NCBI GenBank assembly: GCA_003151435.1
Contig: PLXP01000163.1
Coordinates: 1 to 50,588 of the forward strand
Length of the DNA: 50,588 bases
Direction of reading: 5' to 3'
Origin: Acidobacteriaceae bacterium
GTDB taxonomy: Bacteria; Acidobacteriota; Terriglobia; Terriglobales; Acidobacteriaceae
Below the pieces are notes generated by a model. That model was not told the origin of the DNA. It saw nothing but the letters and a program-made list of their open reading frames with translations, and did no database searches. Made by a program: the position numbers and the translations under genes. This document shows positions 27,101 through 35,213 of this stretch, in pieces; position 1 is the stretch's first letter; every line of letters begins with the position of its first letter.

Positions 27101-27567
27101 GACAGCGCCTCGCCGCCCGTAGCCGCGGCCTGGTCTTTCATCGCCGTGACGCTCAGCTCCCCGCGACTGGATAGCTCGATGCCGGCAAGCGGCATGCCAG
27201 GCGCGAGATCGATTGGCTGAGCATATTGGAGCGTGCGACCGTTGGCTTCGATGGTGAGGCGGTAGGGGCCAAGGGGCAGCGGCTGCAGCCGGAATTGGCC
27301 GTCCGCTGCAGTGACGGCTTCAGCAGTTTTACCGTCCGCGGACAAACGAATCTTCGCGCCTGCGACTGGCGCGCCCGAGGAATCGCGCAGGGTTCCCCGC
27401 CAGGCAGGAAGAGCCGAAGATTGCGCGACGATAGGCGCACAAAACAAGAGCAAGGCCGAGAGCGCAAGCAAACAGTATGTTGCAATGCAAGCCGTCTTCG
27501 GCAGGAGGGCCCCACATCCATTTCCCGACTGAATCCTCAATGTATTCAACCCTTCGATCGATGTCAT
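24109..27567 (-). CDS. Oar-like TonB-dependent receptor with carboxypeptidase-regulatory domain
   Basis: A 1152-residue outer-membrane receptor. After a signal peptide (about residues 28-50) there is a carboxypeptidase-regulatory (CnaB-like) domain (WRGTLRDSSGAPVAGAKIRL...PLGPYRLTIEANG, about residues 55-125). A plug follows (SELPLNKRDFSQLLLLAAGT and GVEATFAMDGADISDPEMGG), and then a long beta-barrel ending in LSLKLIY. This architecture is expanded in Acidobacteriota; it is related to myxobacterial Oar and to SusC-like receptors. It probably takes up or exports large oligomers, or exports proteins. No SusD partner, TonB or ExbB gene is adjacent. The start is preceded by AGGA with good spacing. 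Confidence 0.92.
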   Translation of the reverse strand: MTSIEGLNTLRIQSGNGCGALLPKTACIATYCLLALSALLLFCAPIVAQSSALPAWRGTLRDSSGAPVAGAKIRLSADGKTAEAVTAADGQFRLQPLPLGPYRLTIEANGRTLQYAQPIDLAPGMPLAGIELSSRGELSVTAMKDQAAATGGEALSSQAVSELPLNKRDFSQLLLLAAGTMTDANGATNFTAQFAINGQRGVEATFAMDGADISDPEMGGSTFSNFDVDAVESIQSSSGWMPAEIGRGAAGFTNIITRSGASGFHGSAFEFVRNSAFDARNYFDHATPAYPGRIPPFRRNEFGFTNGGPVFIPHIYDGRKRTFYFTQYQGFRQVLGTTQVMPVPTGPERAGVDVTTYPDGTTDTLTVPVDPAIAAILARYPVPNYPAGAFGDRTYATASKVVTNANQFSLRIDHKFSDKDQFFARFNLDNLTGPTTNPDQTAIDPSFGVKYIDRQRNVVGTYTRTISPRLLIESSISITRSTPGFPTSDYTDPAVKFNDGLFEPFNAAAGTVMQAYGNLFQGRQNVTFTASHHAFKAGAEVRINRDTTYFGISPNGEYDFGGGTAYATEAIPSTSGMHDIHAGDPLPDTLSGFLSGSPFVYSIAIAPPSVSSGEHMGPAAISRNNVSAYVQDTWKVTPRFTLDYGLRWDLYTPITERAHRTSSFRTINGTQQFVINPQPGYQTNWHAFEPRVQASMQVTDKLRAHAGGAVMVIPPNIWQDNFLTGSTPFAVYPRLLSAANAPIPYGFQITPAQVPKAYTLAGVDILASGHTNTIAPNTVMDVDRYEKDMAALTASHVVSALNLSGIDLSFDNAIMFTWTAGLERKFGNLTADANYVGTAGVKLPRYSFPNAYPGASPGFAPHTEFDSAGNVIGGFGVENVIVSDAHSTYHALQTSLSGTVGHGGPGIQASYTWGKSIDDTSMVIGGTGSTGAVASGFSQNPYDTRPEKGPSSFDVTHGFGLSVAQDLHLESVDFLRPVGRKVTDGWELLSISSISSGSPFTVFSGIQQTGYGSNGVDRPDQIARPHLSTARKVRQDYFGQGASNAAAFFSIPIHIPGGTGPNQGRFGTLGRNTFRGPAFYNFDFALIKDTPFGHRRSGAEFVDLQFRSEFFNLFNIVTMGLPANILNGSGFGEISKTAGNSRQIQLSLKLIY

Positions 27568-27724
27568 GCGCGTTCCTAGGAAAGCCCCTGGCGGACGAGG
27601 AAGTCTGTCGGTCGCGTTGAACTGGATTATATTCGCATCCTCGCGGCTAAAAGGTCTTTACGGGAATGGTGAAGCTAACCTGTTGAGCATCACTTCGCCC
27701 AAGCCTCTACACTGGTTTCAGTCT

Positions 27725-29116
27725 ATGACGGAACCTGAATCAGTAACGGACACCATCGCCGCCATCTCTACGCCGCCGGGGCGCGGTGGCATTGGTATTG
27801 TGCGGCTGAGCGGACCGCAAGCCACCTCCATTGCCGCGCAGCTTGTACAACTTCGTCAGCCGCTGGAGCATGCGCGGGCGCGCCTGGCCGATGTGCTGGA
27901 TGCGGAGAAGACCGATGCCGCGCGAATTGACGAAGCGCTGGTCACGTTCTTTGCATCGCCCAACTCGTACACCGCTGAAGACCTGGTAGAGATTGCCGCG
28001 CACGGTTCGCCCATCGTGCTGAACCTGTTGCTCCGGCGCGCGCTTGATCTGGGTGCCCGTTTGGCTGAGCCGGGCGAGTTCACACAGCGTGCGTTTCTTG
28101 CGGGACGGCTCGACCTGACTCAGGCCGAGGCGGTGCGCGACCTGATTGAAGCCCAGACACTCACGCAGGCCCGCCAGGCCGCCAGCCAAATGGGCGGCGC
28201 GCTTAGCCATCGCGTGGTTCCGGTGAAGCAGTCGCTCGTGGAACTGATCGCCTTGCTTGAGGCCGGCATCGACTTCGCCGAAGACGACGTGGACGTGGCA
28301 GCCGAAGCAGAGATCGCGCGGCGCATCGGAGCGCTGACGCCGCCCCTCAGCGCGTTGGAAGCTTCGTTCGCGCGCGGCCGCATTGTGCATGACGGCCTGA
28401 CGCTGGCCATTGTGGGTCGTCCGAATGTTGGCAAGAGTTCGCTCTTCAATCGCCTGGTGGAGCGCGACCGCGCCATTGTGACCGCCACTCCCGGCACCAC
28501 ACGCGACCTGGTCACCGAACGCATTTCACTCGAGGGCATTCCCCTGGAACTAGTGGACACCGCCGGTTTGCGCGAGGCCCACGAAGAGGTGGAGCAATTG
28601 GGCATCGCGCGCAGCCGCGAAGCCTTGGCCGATGCCGCGCTGGTGCTCATCGTGCTTGACGCTACCCAGCCGCTGAATGACGAAGAACGCAGCCTGCTTG
28701 CCGCCGTGCAGGGACGTCCCGCGTTGGTCGCCGTGAATAAGAGCGACCTGGCAACTGGATGGCTGCTGGGTAACGAAGGCTCGGCTCTGCCTGGGTCTCT
28801 CGGCGTCCCCGCGCTGGCGACTTCCGCGCTGAGAGGGGATGGAATTCCAGAGTTGCGCGAACGGATTCTGGATCTCGCGACGGGCGGAGCGGCAGACGAA
28901 CCGGGCATGCTGACCAGCCTCCGCCATCACCGGGCGGTGACCAGCACTCTCGCGGCTCTTGCGGATGCAGCGCGGGCAAATGCCACCGCGGTCCCCCACG
29001 AGATGATCCTGCTGGACCTCTACCGCGCCCTGTGGGCCCTCGACTCACTTACGGGCCAAACCACACCAGACGACATACTGAATCTTATTTTCTCCACCTT
29101 CTGCATCGGAAAATAA
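27725..29116 (+). CDS. mnmE: tRNA modification GTPase MnmE
   Basis: A 463-residue GTPase that works with MnmG to make 5-(carboxymethylaminomethyl)uridine at the wobble position of certain tRNAs. The N-terminal folate-binding domain starts DTIAAISTPPGRGGIGIVRLSG. The inserted GTPase domain has G1 GRPNVGKSS (231-239), G3 DTAG and G4 NKSD. The C-terminal CIGK holds the catalytic cysteine. I start at the ATG at 27725, which gives the canonical N-terminus; the open frame continues upstream to 27566 without homologous sequence. mnmG is not in the window. Confidence 0.96.
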   Translation: MTEPESVTDTIAAISTPPGRGGIGIVRLSGPQATSIAAQLVQLRQPLEHARARLADVLDAEKTDAARIDEALVTFFASPNSYTAEDLVEIAAHGSPIVLNLLLRRALDLGARLAEPGEFTQRAFLAGRLDLTQAEAVRDLIEAQTLTQARQAASQMGGALSHRVVPVKQSLVELIALLEAGIDFAEDDVDVAAEAEIARRIGALTPPLSALEASFARGRIVHDGLTLAIVGRPNVGKSSLFNRLVERDRAIVTATPGTTRDLVTERISLEGIPLELVDTAGLREAHEEVEQLGIARSREALADAALVLIVLDATQPLNDEERSLLAAVQGRPALVAVNKSDLATGWLLGNEGSALPGSLGVPALATSALRGDGIPELRERILDLATGGAADEPGMLTSLRHHRAVTSTLAALADAARANATAVPHEMILLDLYRALWALDSLTGQTTPDDILNLIFSTFCIGK

Positions 29117-29124
29117 TTAAAGGT

Positions 29125-29153
29125 TTGGCAAAGTTCTGGAAGGTCCATAATTT
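29125..29153 (+). promoter_or_regulatory. sigma-70-type promoter
   Basis: TTGGCA (29125-29130), a 17-bp spacer and TAATTT (29148-29153). Transcription would begin near 29160, only a few bases before the ATG of the truncated TPR gene, so the message may be nearly leaderless. Confidence 0.5.
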
Positions 29154-29165
29154 CCTCAAAGACAT

Positions 29166-29465
29166 ATGTATTTAAATAGGGTTCGCAGGCAAGGCACAAT
29201 CTTGGTAGGTGTGGCCTGTCTCATAGGCTCGCTGTCTCCGCTTGCCCTCACCCCGTCTGTCCCTGTCTCGATTTCCGCAGATGTGAGCGCATTGCGAGAG
29301 GGCAAGAATGAAGATGCTCTCCGCATCTGCGACGAGTTGCTTCGCACCGACCCGCAATCCTACAAGGTCTGGACCCTTCGAGCTGTAGCCTTGGAACAAT
29401 TGGGACAATCCAGAGAGGCGCTCAAAGCCTACCAACACGCTCTCAATGTCGCACCGGAATCCTGA
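29166..29465 (+). pseudogene. TPR protein, truncated by IS remnant
   Basis: A 99-residue reading frame: a basic start, a signal-like hydrophobic segment (TILVGVACLIGSLSPLAL) and about two TPR helices pairs (ALREGKNEDALRICDELL and VWTLRAVALEQLGQSREALK). It stops just after the second repeat, at the very point where codons for an IS5-type transposase tail begin (29462, another frame). Acidobacterial proteins of this type normally continue with many more repeats. I read it as the 5' part of a larger TPR gene cut by an insertion and later deletion. It could still be expressed from the promoter just upstream. Confidence 0.65.
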
Positions 29466-29749
29466 AGCGCATCTTTCGGTACACAAAGGTGCGCTATCGC
29501 GGCTTGAAGAAGAATCACGAATGGCTGCTAACGGCCTTTGCCTTGGTCAATCTCCACCAACACCGCAAGCGGCTGGCACCCCTGGGGGCGTAGTGTCTCT
29601 GCAGGCCGGAAAACGGCCTCCGGAGACGCACAACAAGGCCGCGCAGGACGCATGAGACGGGCAAATTGCCGTACACGGAAAGAGATTGCGCATGGGAAGG
29701 ACGCTCATACTTTCGTTACTGAAAATACGGGGGGTTGATCAGAGGTTCC
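29462..29749 (+). mobile_element. IS5-family insertion sequence remnant (transposase C-terminus and right end)
   Basis: Codons 29462-29593 read LKRIFRYTKVRYRGLKKN, then HEWLLTAFALVNLHQHRKRL, ending at a TAG. The YRGLKKN and FALVNL segments are the conserved C-terminus of IS5-type DDE transposases; the rest of the transposase is absent. The stop codon is followed by a G+C-rich hairpin (AGGCCG/CGGCCT, 29603-29619). The sequence GGTTGATCAGAGGTTCC ending at 29749 looks like the outer end of an IS5-type terminal inverted repeat (GGAACCTCTGATCAACC on the other strand). The left end is not present. This accounts for the gene-free stretch 29466-29850. Confidence 0.65.
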
Positions 29750-29850
29750 GTTGACGATTCCCGCTCCATGCTGCATTCTGATTCGTCCAGAGAAATCCTT
29801 CTCTCGACGCGCTGCAATCCACTCCAAAGCCGCCCCGGAAAGATAACTCG

Positions 29851-31155
29851 ATGCGACGGGCCTATAAGATTGCGAAGCTCTACGTTGTTGCCATATTCCT
29901 GACCGTCGCCACTCTGCCAGCGCTGGCCTATGAGCGGGCCACGATTGCGCAGTTGGAACAGATGCTGGCCGCCGCGCACGGAAAGTCGGACAAGGCTCTG
30001 GCCAAACGACTCGGCGAACTGGAACTGACCGAGCGCCTCAGCACGTTGCGTCTGGAGAAACTCCAGGCCAGCCTGCCCGGCGATAAGTCCCGCCAAGCGC
30101 TGCTGGTCCTCTCCGACAATTCCGTCTTTCACGATCTTCCCGCCGCGGAGATCCCTCATCTTGCCGCGCCCGACAGCGACACCCAGAGCAAGATCCTAAG
30201 CAAGACCACCGACTACATTCGCCAGGCACTCCCCCGTCAGATCGACATCGTCGTCTCCCGCAACACCGCCCGCTTTGACAATCTGAAAGTGGTCAGCTCC
30301 GACCATACGTTGCCGGCGGAAACACAACAAGCGAAGACGATGACCGAGGCGGAGCAGGGTGCGCAATTCTTCCCTGCGGTGGCGCTGGCGGTGGTGGAAG
30401 ATCGGCCTTTTCGCCTCACCGGGAAAACCAGCGAAACCGTCACCTATCGCAATGGCGCGGAGGTGGTGGTTTATCGCGACGGCGCAAAAGTGACGGATGC
30501 GCCTGCGAACGCTCCCAAGCGCCCGCCTCCCTCCGGCATCTCCAACTGGGGCGTCTTTGGTCCTCTGCTTGAGGTCGTGGTCAACGATATCTCCGCCGCC
30601 AAAACAGACTGGGGACACTGGGAGCAGGGCAGGAAGGGCACCCTGGCCGTTTTTCGCTACGACGTGCCGCAGGATCAATCCAACTACGATGTGCAGTCTT
30701 GCTGTTTTACGGGCGGCGTAGGCTGGAATGTCTACGAGACTCTCACTGCCTATCATGGCGAAATCGCCGTCGATCCGGAGACCGGAGCCATTCTTCGCCT
30801 GACCATCCAAACCGATATCCTTGCCGACCAACCCATCTACCGGGCAGACATTCTGGCGGAATACGGCCCGGTGGAGCTTGGAGGCAAAGAGTACATTTTC
30901 CCCACCAGGAGCGTTACCATCTCCGGCGCCCCGGTCCCGGTCATGGTTCAGGAACAGAATTGCGCGGACTTTCACTGCACACCCAGCGAATACGTCCACC
31001 CCAAAGACACCGTGGTCAGCGACACGGTCTATAACTCCTATCACGTCTTCCGCGCCGAGACGCGCATCCTGCCCACGGACGCCTCCGCTCCGGCCGGAGA
31101 CTCACCTTCATCCTCTCAACCGCAAAATCGAGCCCCACGGAAACAGGAGCCATGA
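29851..31155 (+). CDS. secreted hypothetical protein, tandem paralogue A
   Basis: A 434-residue exported protein: a signal peptide ends at PALAYE, followed by a helical region (ATIAQLEQMLAAAHGKSDKA, then AKRLGELELTERLSTLRLEK) that recurs in acidobacterial secreted proteins of unknown function. The C-terminal half is beta-rich (GTLAVFRYDVPQ, YHGEIAVDPETGAILRLTIQ), recalling the LolA/RseB-type fold, though I cannot prove that. A cysteine pair (QSCCF) and a second one (NCADFHC) suggest disulfides. Its stop codon overlaps the start of paralogue B (ATGA). It carries an insert of about 24 residues (around VVSSDHTLPAETQQAK) that B lacks. Confidence 0.8.
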   Translation: MRRAYKIAKLYVVAIFLTVATLPALAYERATIAQLEQMLAAAHGKSDKALAKRLGELELTERLSTLRLEKLQASLPGDKSRQALLVLSDNSVFHDLPAAEIPHLAAPDSDTQSKILSKTTDYIRQALPRQIDIVVSRNTARFDNLKVVSSDHTLPAETQQAKTMTEAEQGAQFFPAVALAVVEDRPFRLTGKTSETVTYRNGAEVVVYRDGAKVTDAPANAPKRPPPSGISNWGVFGPLLEVVVNDISAAKTDWGHWEQGRKGTLAVFRYDVPQDQSNYDVQSCCFTGGVGWNVYETLTAYHGEIAVDPETGAILRLTIQTDILADQPIYRADILAEYGPVELGGKEYIFPTRSVTISGAPVPVMVQEQNCADFHCTPSEYVHPKDTVVSDTVYNSYHVFRAETRILPTDASAPAGDSPSSSQPQNRAPRKQEP

Positions 31156-32348
31156 ATCATTTCAAGAGGAACACGGCCATGCGATGTGTTCGACTGCTTC
31201 TGCTGTGCCTCTTCGCCTCTGCACTTCCGGCGCTGGCCTATGAGCCGGCCACGATTGCGCAGTTGGAACAGATGCTGGCCGCCGCGCACGGAAAATCCGA
31301 CAAGGCTCTGGCCAAACGACTCGGCGAACTGGAACTGACCGAGCGCCTCAGCACGTTGCGGCTGGAGAGACTCCAGGCCAGCCTGCCCGGCGATAAGTCC
31401 CGCCAGGCGCTGCTGGTCCTCTCCGACACCTCCGCCTTTCACAATCTTCCCGCGGCGGAAATCCCCCTACTGGCCTCGCCCGATCGCCACACCCAGAGCG
31501 AAATCATCAGCAAAACCACGGACTACATTGGCCAGACAATCCCCCGGCTGCCCAACTTCATCGTCACCCGCAACACCGCACACTTTGAAAATCTGAAAGT
31601 TGACAGTTTTACTGGAATTGTGGCGGTGGTGGAAGATAAGCCCTATCACTTCACCAATACAACGAGAGAAACCGTAACCTATCGCAAGGGGGCAGAGGTG
31701 GTGGTTGGGCCTGCGAGCCATCCCGAACACCAACGTGGCCTGTACAACTGGGGTGTCTTCGGTCCTCTGCTACAGATCGTCGTCACCGATATCTTCAACG
31801 GCAAAATGGGCTGGGGACATTGGGAGCAAGGCAGAAAGGGGACGCTGGCAGTCTTTCGCTATTCCGTGCCGCAGGATCGATCCCATTACAGCGTCAAGTA
31901 TTGCTGTTTTGCCAACACGAATAGCTGGCATACCTATGAGACTCTCCCTTCCTATCATGGTGAAATCTCCGTCGATCCAGAGACCGGAGCCATCCTTCGC
32001 CTGACGATTGAAACCGATATTCCCCCCAACCACCCCATCTACCGGGCAGACATCCTGGTGGAATACGGCCCGGTGGAGATTGCAGGGCAGCAGTACCTCT
32101 GCCCCACCAAGAGCGTTTCCATCTCCAGAGCCATGAACCAAGTCAACTTGAAGGACGTTCGCTGCGTCGACTTCAACTGCTCCCCGGCCGATTTGGCATT
32201 CGCCAAAAACACCTCGGTCAACGACACGGTCTATCACTCCTACCACGTCTTCCGCGCGGAGATGCGCATCCTGCCTGCGGAAGCCTCCGATGTAGAGGAA
32301 AAGTCACCCCAATCGGAGTCACCCGCGACTCCAGCGCCAAAACATTGA
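31152..32348 (+). CDS. secreted hypothetical protein, tandem paralogue B
   Basis: A 398-residue exported protein homologous to paralogue A along its whole length, with a signal peptide ending at PALAYE. The ATG overlaps the stop codon of A by four bases and has CAGGAG right upstream, so the two are translationally coupled. The 199-bp block 31230-31428 is about 97% identical to 29920-30118 of A (six differences), while the rest has diverged strongly. The conserved C-terminal features YHGEISVDPETGAILRLTIE, YHVFRAEMRILP and the cysteine pairs are kept. The function is unknown. A foldback element follows 58 bp after the stop codon. Confidence 0.8.
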   Translation: MNHFKRNTAMRCVRLLLLCLFASALPALAYEPATIAQLEQMLAAAHGKSDKALAKRLGELELTERLSTLRLERLQASLPGDKSRQALLVLSDTSAFHNLPAAEIPLLASPDRHTQSEIISKTTDYIGQTIPRLPNFIVTRNTAHFENLKVDSFTGIVAVVEDKPYHFTNTTRETVTYRKGAEVVVGPASHPEHQRGLYNWGVFGPLLQIVVTDIFNGKMGWGHWEQGRKGTLAVFRYSVPQDRSHYSVKYCCFANTNSWHTYETLPSYHGEISVDPETGAILRLTIETDIPPNHPIYRADILVEYGPVEIAGQQYLCPTKSVSISRAMNQVNLKDVRCVDFNCSPADLAFAKNTSVNDTVYHSYHVFRAEMRILPAEASDVEEKSPQSESPATPAPKH

Positions 32349-32406
32349 CCCGGAAACTTACCAAAGAAGTTTGGATATATTTCAAAATACCGTAACTTTT
32401 GCCTAG

Positions 32407-32671
32407 GGAGCCTCTGCACAGCCCATGATTTTACGGCGCGATCAAGTTCTGAATCTGTTCCCGTCGAAATTGCGGTCAAAGTCGCAGTAAGACGTGCGTT
32501 TTATGGGGTTGTTTTGTGGCTCTGGATGCCGATTTCCGACCTCCAGAGATGCAAAACAACCCTGTGAACACGCGCTTTGCCACAATTTAGCCTGTGATTT
32601 CGATAGGAACGGATTCAAAACTTCATCGCGCTGTAATCGCTCCTCAAAATGGGGCGCTGTGCAGAGGCTCC
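32407..32671. mobile_element. 265-bp foldback MITE-like element
   Basis: The outer 16 bp, GGAGCCTCTGCACAGC (32407-32422), are repeated exactly as an inverted copy at the right end (32656-32671). The inversion continues inward with mismatches: GCGCGAT-AAGTT-TGAATC-GTTCC and TCGAAAT occur in both arms. At the centre is another stem, GGGTTGTTTTG...CAAAACAACCC, near 32507-32566. The flanks are CTAG (32403-32406) and TTAG (32672-32675), both fitting the YTAR target of IS5-type elements. No transposase is encoded. It occupies most of the gene-free stretch 32349-32756. Confidence 0.65.
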
Positions 32672-32756
32672 TTAGACCTCTCAGGATTGAGGTCGCCCTC
32701 GATTTTGTTACCAGCTATATTGTTCAAAGCCAAAGCCGTTTGCCCATGCGAAGCTG

Positions 32757-34640
32757 CTACTCCACCGTCACCGATTTCGCCAGGTTCCTCGGCTGATCGA
32801 CGTCGCAACCCCGGCGCACCGCAATGTAATACGCAAGCAGTTGCAGCGGAACAATCTCAATGAGCGGCGACAGCAGTTCAATGGCCGGCGGAATAAAGAT
32901 GACCTGCTCTACCAGGCCGCCGATGGTGGTGTCGCCCTGCGTTGCGATGGCGATGACGCGGCCCGAGCGCGCGGTTACTTCCTGGATGTTGGACAGTGTC
33001 TTCTCGTAGCGCAGCTTTGATGCCGGGTCAGACTCGTCGCGCGTAACCAGCACCACCACCGGAAGAGTTTCATCGATCAGAGCGTTCGGCCCATGCTTCA
33101 TTTCGCCGGCGGGGTAGCCCTCGGCGTGAATGTACGAGATTTCCTTCAGCTTCAGCGCGCCTTCAAGCGCGATGGGAAAATGAATGCCGCGGCCCAGGTA
33201 GAGGAAATCGCGCGCGTTAGAAAAATCCCTGGCCAGCTTCTCGCACTGGCTCGAACCTGCGCGCAGCACTTCCTCTATCTTGCCGGGAACTCGGCTGAGC
33301 TCTTCCATCAGCGCCACCGAATGCGCGGTGTCAAGATAACCACGTAGTTGGCCCATCTTCATTGCCAGCAGGAAGAGCGCGGTCAATTGCGCGGTGAAAG
33401 CCTTGGTTGAGGCGACGCCGATTTCCGGGCCGGCGTGGGTGTAAATGGCGCCGTGCGCCTCGCGTGCCACCATGGCGCCGACCACGTTGCAGATGGCGAC
33501 GGTCTTCGATCCCAGCGCCACCATCTCGCGTTGCGCCGCCAGCGTATCAGCCGTCTCGCCGGACTGCGTGATCAGCAACCCGAGTGCCTTGGCGTCGGGA
33601 ATGGGGTTGCGGTAACGGTACTCGCTGGCATAATCCACATCCACGGGCAACCGCGCCAACCGCTCGATCATGTACTTGCCCGCCAGCGCGGCGTGCCAAC
33701 TGGTGCCGCAGGCGGCGATATTGATGCTGGTGGCGGCAGCCAGTTCCTCATCGCCAAGCTCCATCTCGCCCAGAAAGACCGTGCCCGAATCCAGCGAAAC
33801 GCGGCCCAGCGTGGTGTCGCGAATGGCTCGCGGCTGCTCCCAAATCTCCTTGAGCATGAAGTGCTTGTAGCCGCCCTTTTCCGCCTGGATGGGGTCCCAC
33901 TGAATGCGGGTGAGCTCGCGTTGGATGGGATTGCCTTCGAAATCCGTCAGTTCGACCCCGGCCGCTGTGAGGATGGCCATATCGCCGTCAGCCAGGAAAT
34001 AAATATTGCGTGTGTGATGCAGAATGCCGGGAACGTCGGAGGCCACAAAGGACTCGCCCTCGCCCACGCCGATGACCACCGGCGGCCCCGAGCGCGCGGC
34101 CACAATCTTGTTCGGCTCCGCGGCCGAGAGAATTCCCAAGGCAAAGGCGCCCGTGAGCCGCTTAACGGCCAGCCGCACCGCCGCTTCGAGCGAAAGCGGC
34201 TTGCCGGCCGCTTCGGCGTCCTTCTGCACCTGCTCAATGAGGTGGGCGATGATTTCCGTGTCGGTCTCGGTCACAAATTTGTGACCCTGCGCGGTGAGTT
34301 CGCGCTTCAGATCGAGGTAGTTTTCGACGATGCCGTTGTGCACCACCACGATACGTCCCGTGCAGTCGCGGTGCGGATGGGCGTTTTCCTCGGTGGGACG
34401 GCCGTGGGTGGCCCAGCGTGTGTGGCCGATGCCGTACGTGCCCTCCAGCGGATGCTCGCGGAGAACCTCTTCAAGATTGTGCAGTTTGCCTGGAGCGCGG
34501 CACACCTGGAGGGTGGCGCTGGTGGGGCTGCCCACCGCGATTCCCGCCGAATCGTATCCGCGGTATTCGAGGCGCCTTAGCCCCTCGATAATGACAGGAA
34601 CGACCTTCTTAGGACCAACATAGCCTACGATTCCGCACAT
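32757..34640 (-). CDS. glmS: glutamine-fructose-6-phosphate aminotransferase GlmS
   Basis: A 627-residue enzyme that makes glucosamine-6-phosphate from fructose-6-phosphate and glutamine, the entry to peptidoglycan and lipopolysaccharide amino sugars. It begins MCGIVGYVG, with Cys2 the glutaminase nucleophile after Met removal. It has [11 protein letters not shown] and HNGIVENY in the glutaminase domain, and two SIS domains ([52 protein letters not shown]). The C-terminus LAKSVTVE is canonical. I saw no glmS ribozyme-like sequence upstream. purS lies 111 bp upstream on the same strand. Confidence 0.98.
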   Translation of the reverse strand: MCGIVGYVGPKKVVPVIIEGLRRLEYRGYDSAGIAVGSPTSATLQVCRAPGKLHNLEEVLREHPLEGTYGIGHTRWATHGRPTEENAHPHRDCTGRIVVVHNGIVENYLDLKRELTAQGHKFVTETDTEIIAHLIEQVQKDAEAAGKPLSLEAAVRLAVKRLTGAFALGILSAAEPNKIVAARSGPPVVIGVGEGESFVASDVPGILHHTRNIYFLADGDMAILTAAGVELTDFEGNPIQRELTRIQWDPIQAEKGGYKHFMLKEIWEQPRAIRDTTLGRVSLDSGTVFLGEMELGDEELAAATSINIAACGTSWHAALAGKYMIERLARLPVDVDYASEYRYRNPIPDAKALGLLITQSGETADTLAAQREMVALGSKTVAICNVVGAMVAREAHGAIYTHAGPEIGVASTKAFTAQLTALFLLAMKMGQLRGYLDTAHSVALMEELSRVPGKIEEVLRAGSSQCEKLARDFSNARDFLYLGRGIHFPIALEGALKLKEISYIHAEGYPAGEMKHGPNALIDETLPVVVLVTRDESDPASKLRYEKTLSNIQEVTARSGRVIAIATQGDTTIGGLVEQVIFIPPAIELLSPLIEIVPLQLLAYYIAVRRGCDVDQPRNLAKSVTVE

Positions 34641-34751
34641 GGAATGATTTTAAGGGACGGGCCGTCGTGGGGCTGTGATTACAGGATCGGATCAGGCATT
34701 TACCCAACGGCGCAGGAGTTCCCATGCGAGAATGGACCCGCTTTAATCCCT

Positions 34752-34997
34752 TCATTCCTCAATGCGGTACGTGAACTCTTCGATTACAGGGTTGGTCAGA
34801 ACCTCGCGGGCGATGCGTTCCACCTGCGTCTTGGCAGCCTCGGCCGTGAGTCCATCGACCAGTGAGACCGCGAAGTATTTCCCCTGCCGCACACCGGCGA
34901 CGTCCGCAAATCCGATCTTGTGCAGGGCGTTCTGGATGGTCTGGCCCTGTGGATCCAGGACCGATGCCTTCAACGTGACATAGACATGCGCCTTCAT
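34752..34997 (-). CDS. purS: phosphoribosylformylglycinamidine synthase subunit PurS
   Basis: An 81-residue small subunit of the three-part FGAM synthase (PurS-PurQ-PurL) in purine synthesis. It starts MKAHVYVTLKASVLDPQG and contains the typical VRQGKYFAVSL and VLTNPVIEEFTYRIEE. The length is the family norm. purQ and purL are not adjacent. It precedes glmS on the same strand and may be co-transcribed with it. Confidence 0.93.
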   Translation of the reverse strand: MKAHVYVTLKASVLDPQGQTIQNALHKIGFADVAGVRQGKYFAVSLVDGLTAEAAKTQVERIAREVLTNPVIEEFTYRIEE

Positions 34998-35213
34998 TAT
35001 CCGTAATTATAGTAGTTCCGGCGGATGGTCTGCGGCGGCCCGGTGCATCTCAATCTACATGGGAGGCGCGGGACCGGCCGTTTGGCAATCTTCCAGTCAT
35101 TTCCGCGCAACCTTGGATCCAGTTCGATCCGCCCGCGGCAACATAGCTTTAGTCGTTCGCGATGCATCAAAACCCCATGATGCGCCACCCAATCAAGTGA
35201 GGAGAGCAAGAGA

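Noticed and set aside
33435..34580. A 381-codon plus-strand open frame inside glmS
   Set aside because: It is antisense to an unmistakable GlmS; long shadow frames are common at this GC content.
34641..34751. A glmS ribozyme upstream of glmS
   Set aside because: The 111-bp region before glmS is too short and lacks the conserved core; the ribozyme is mainly known from Firmicutes.
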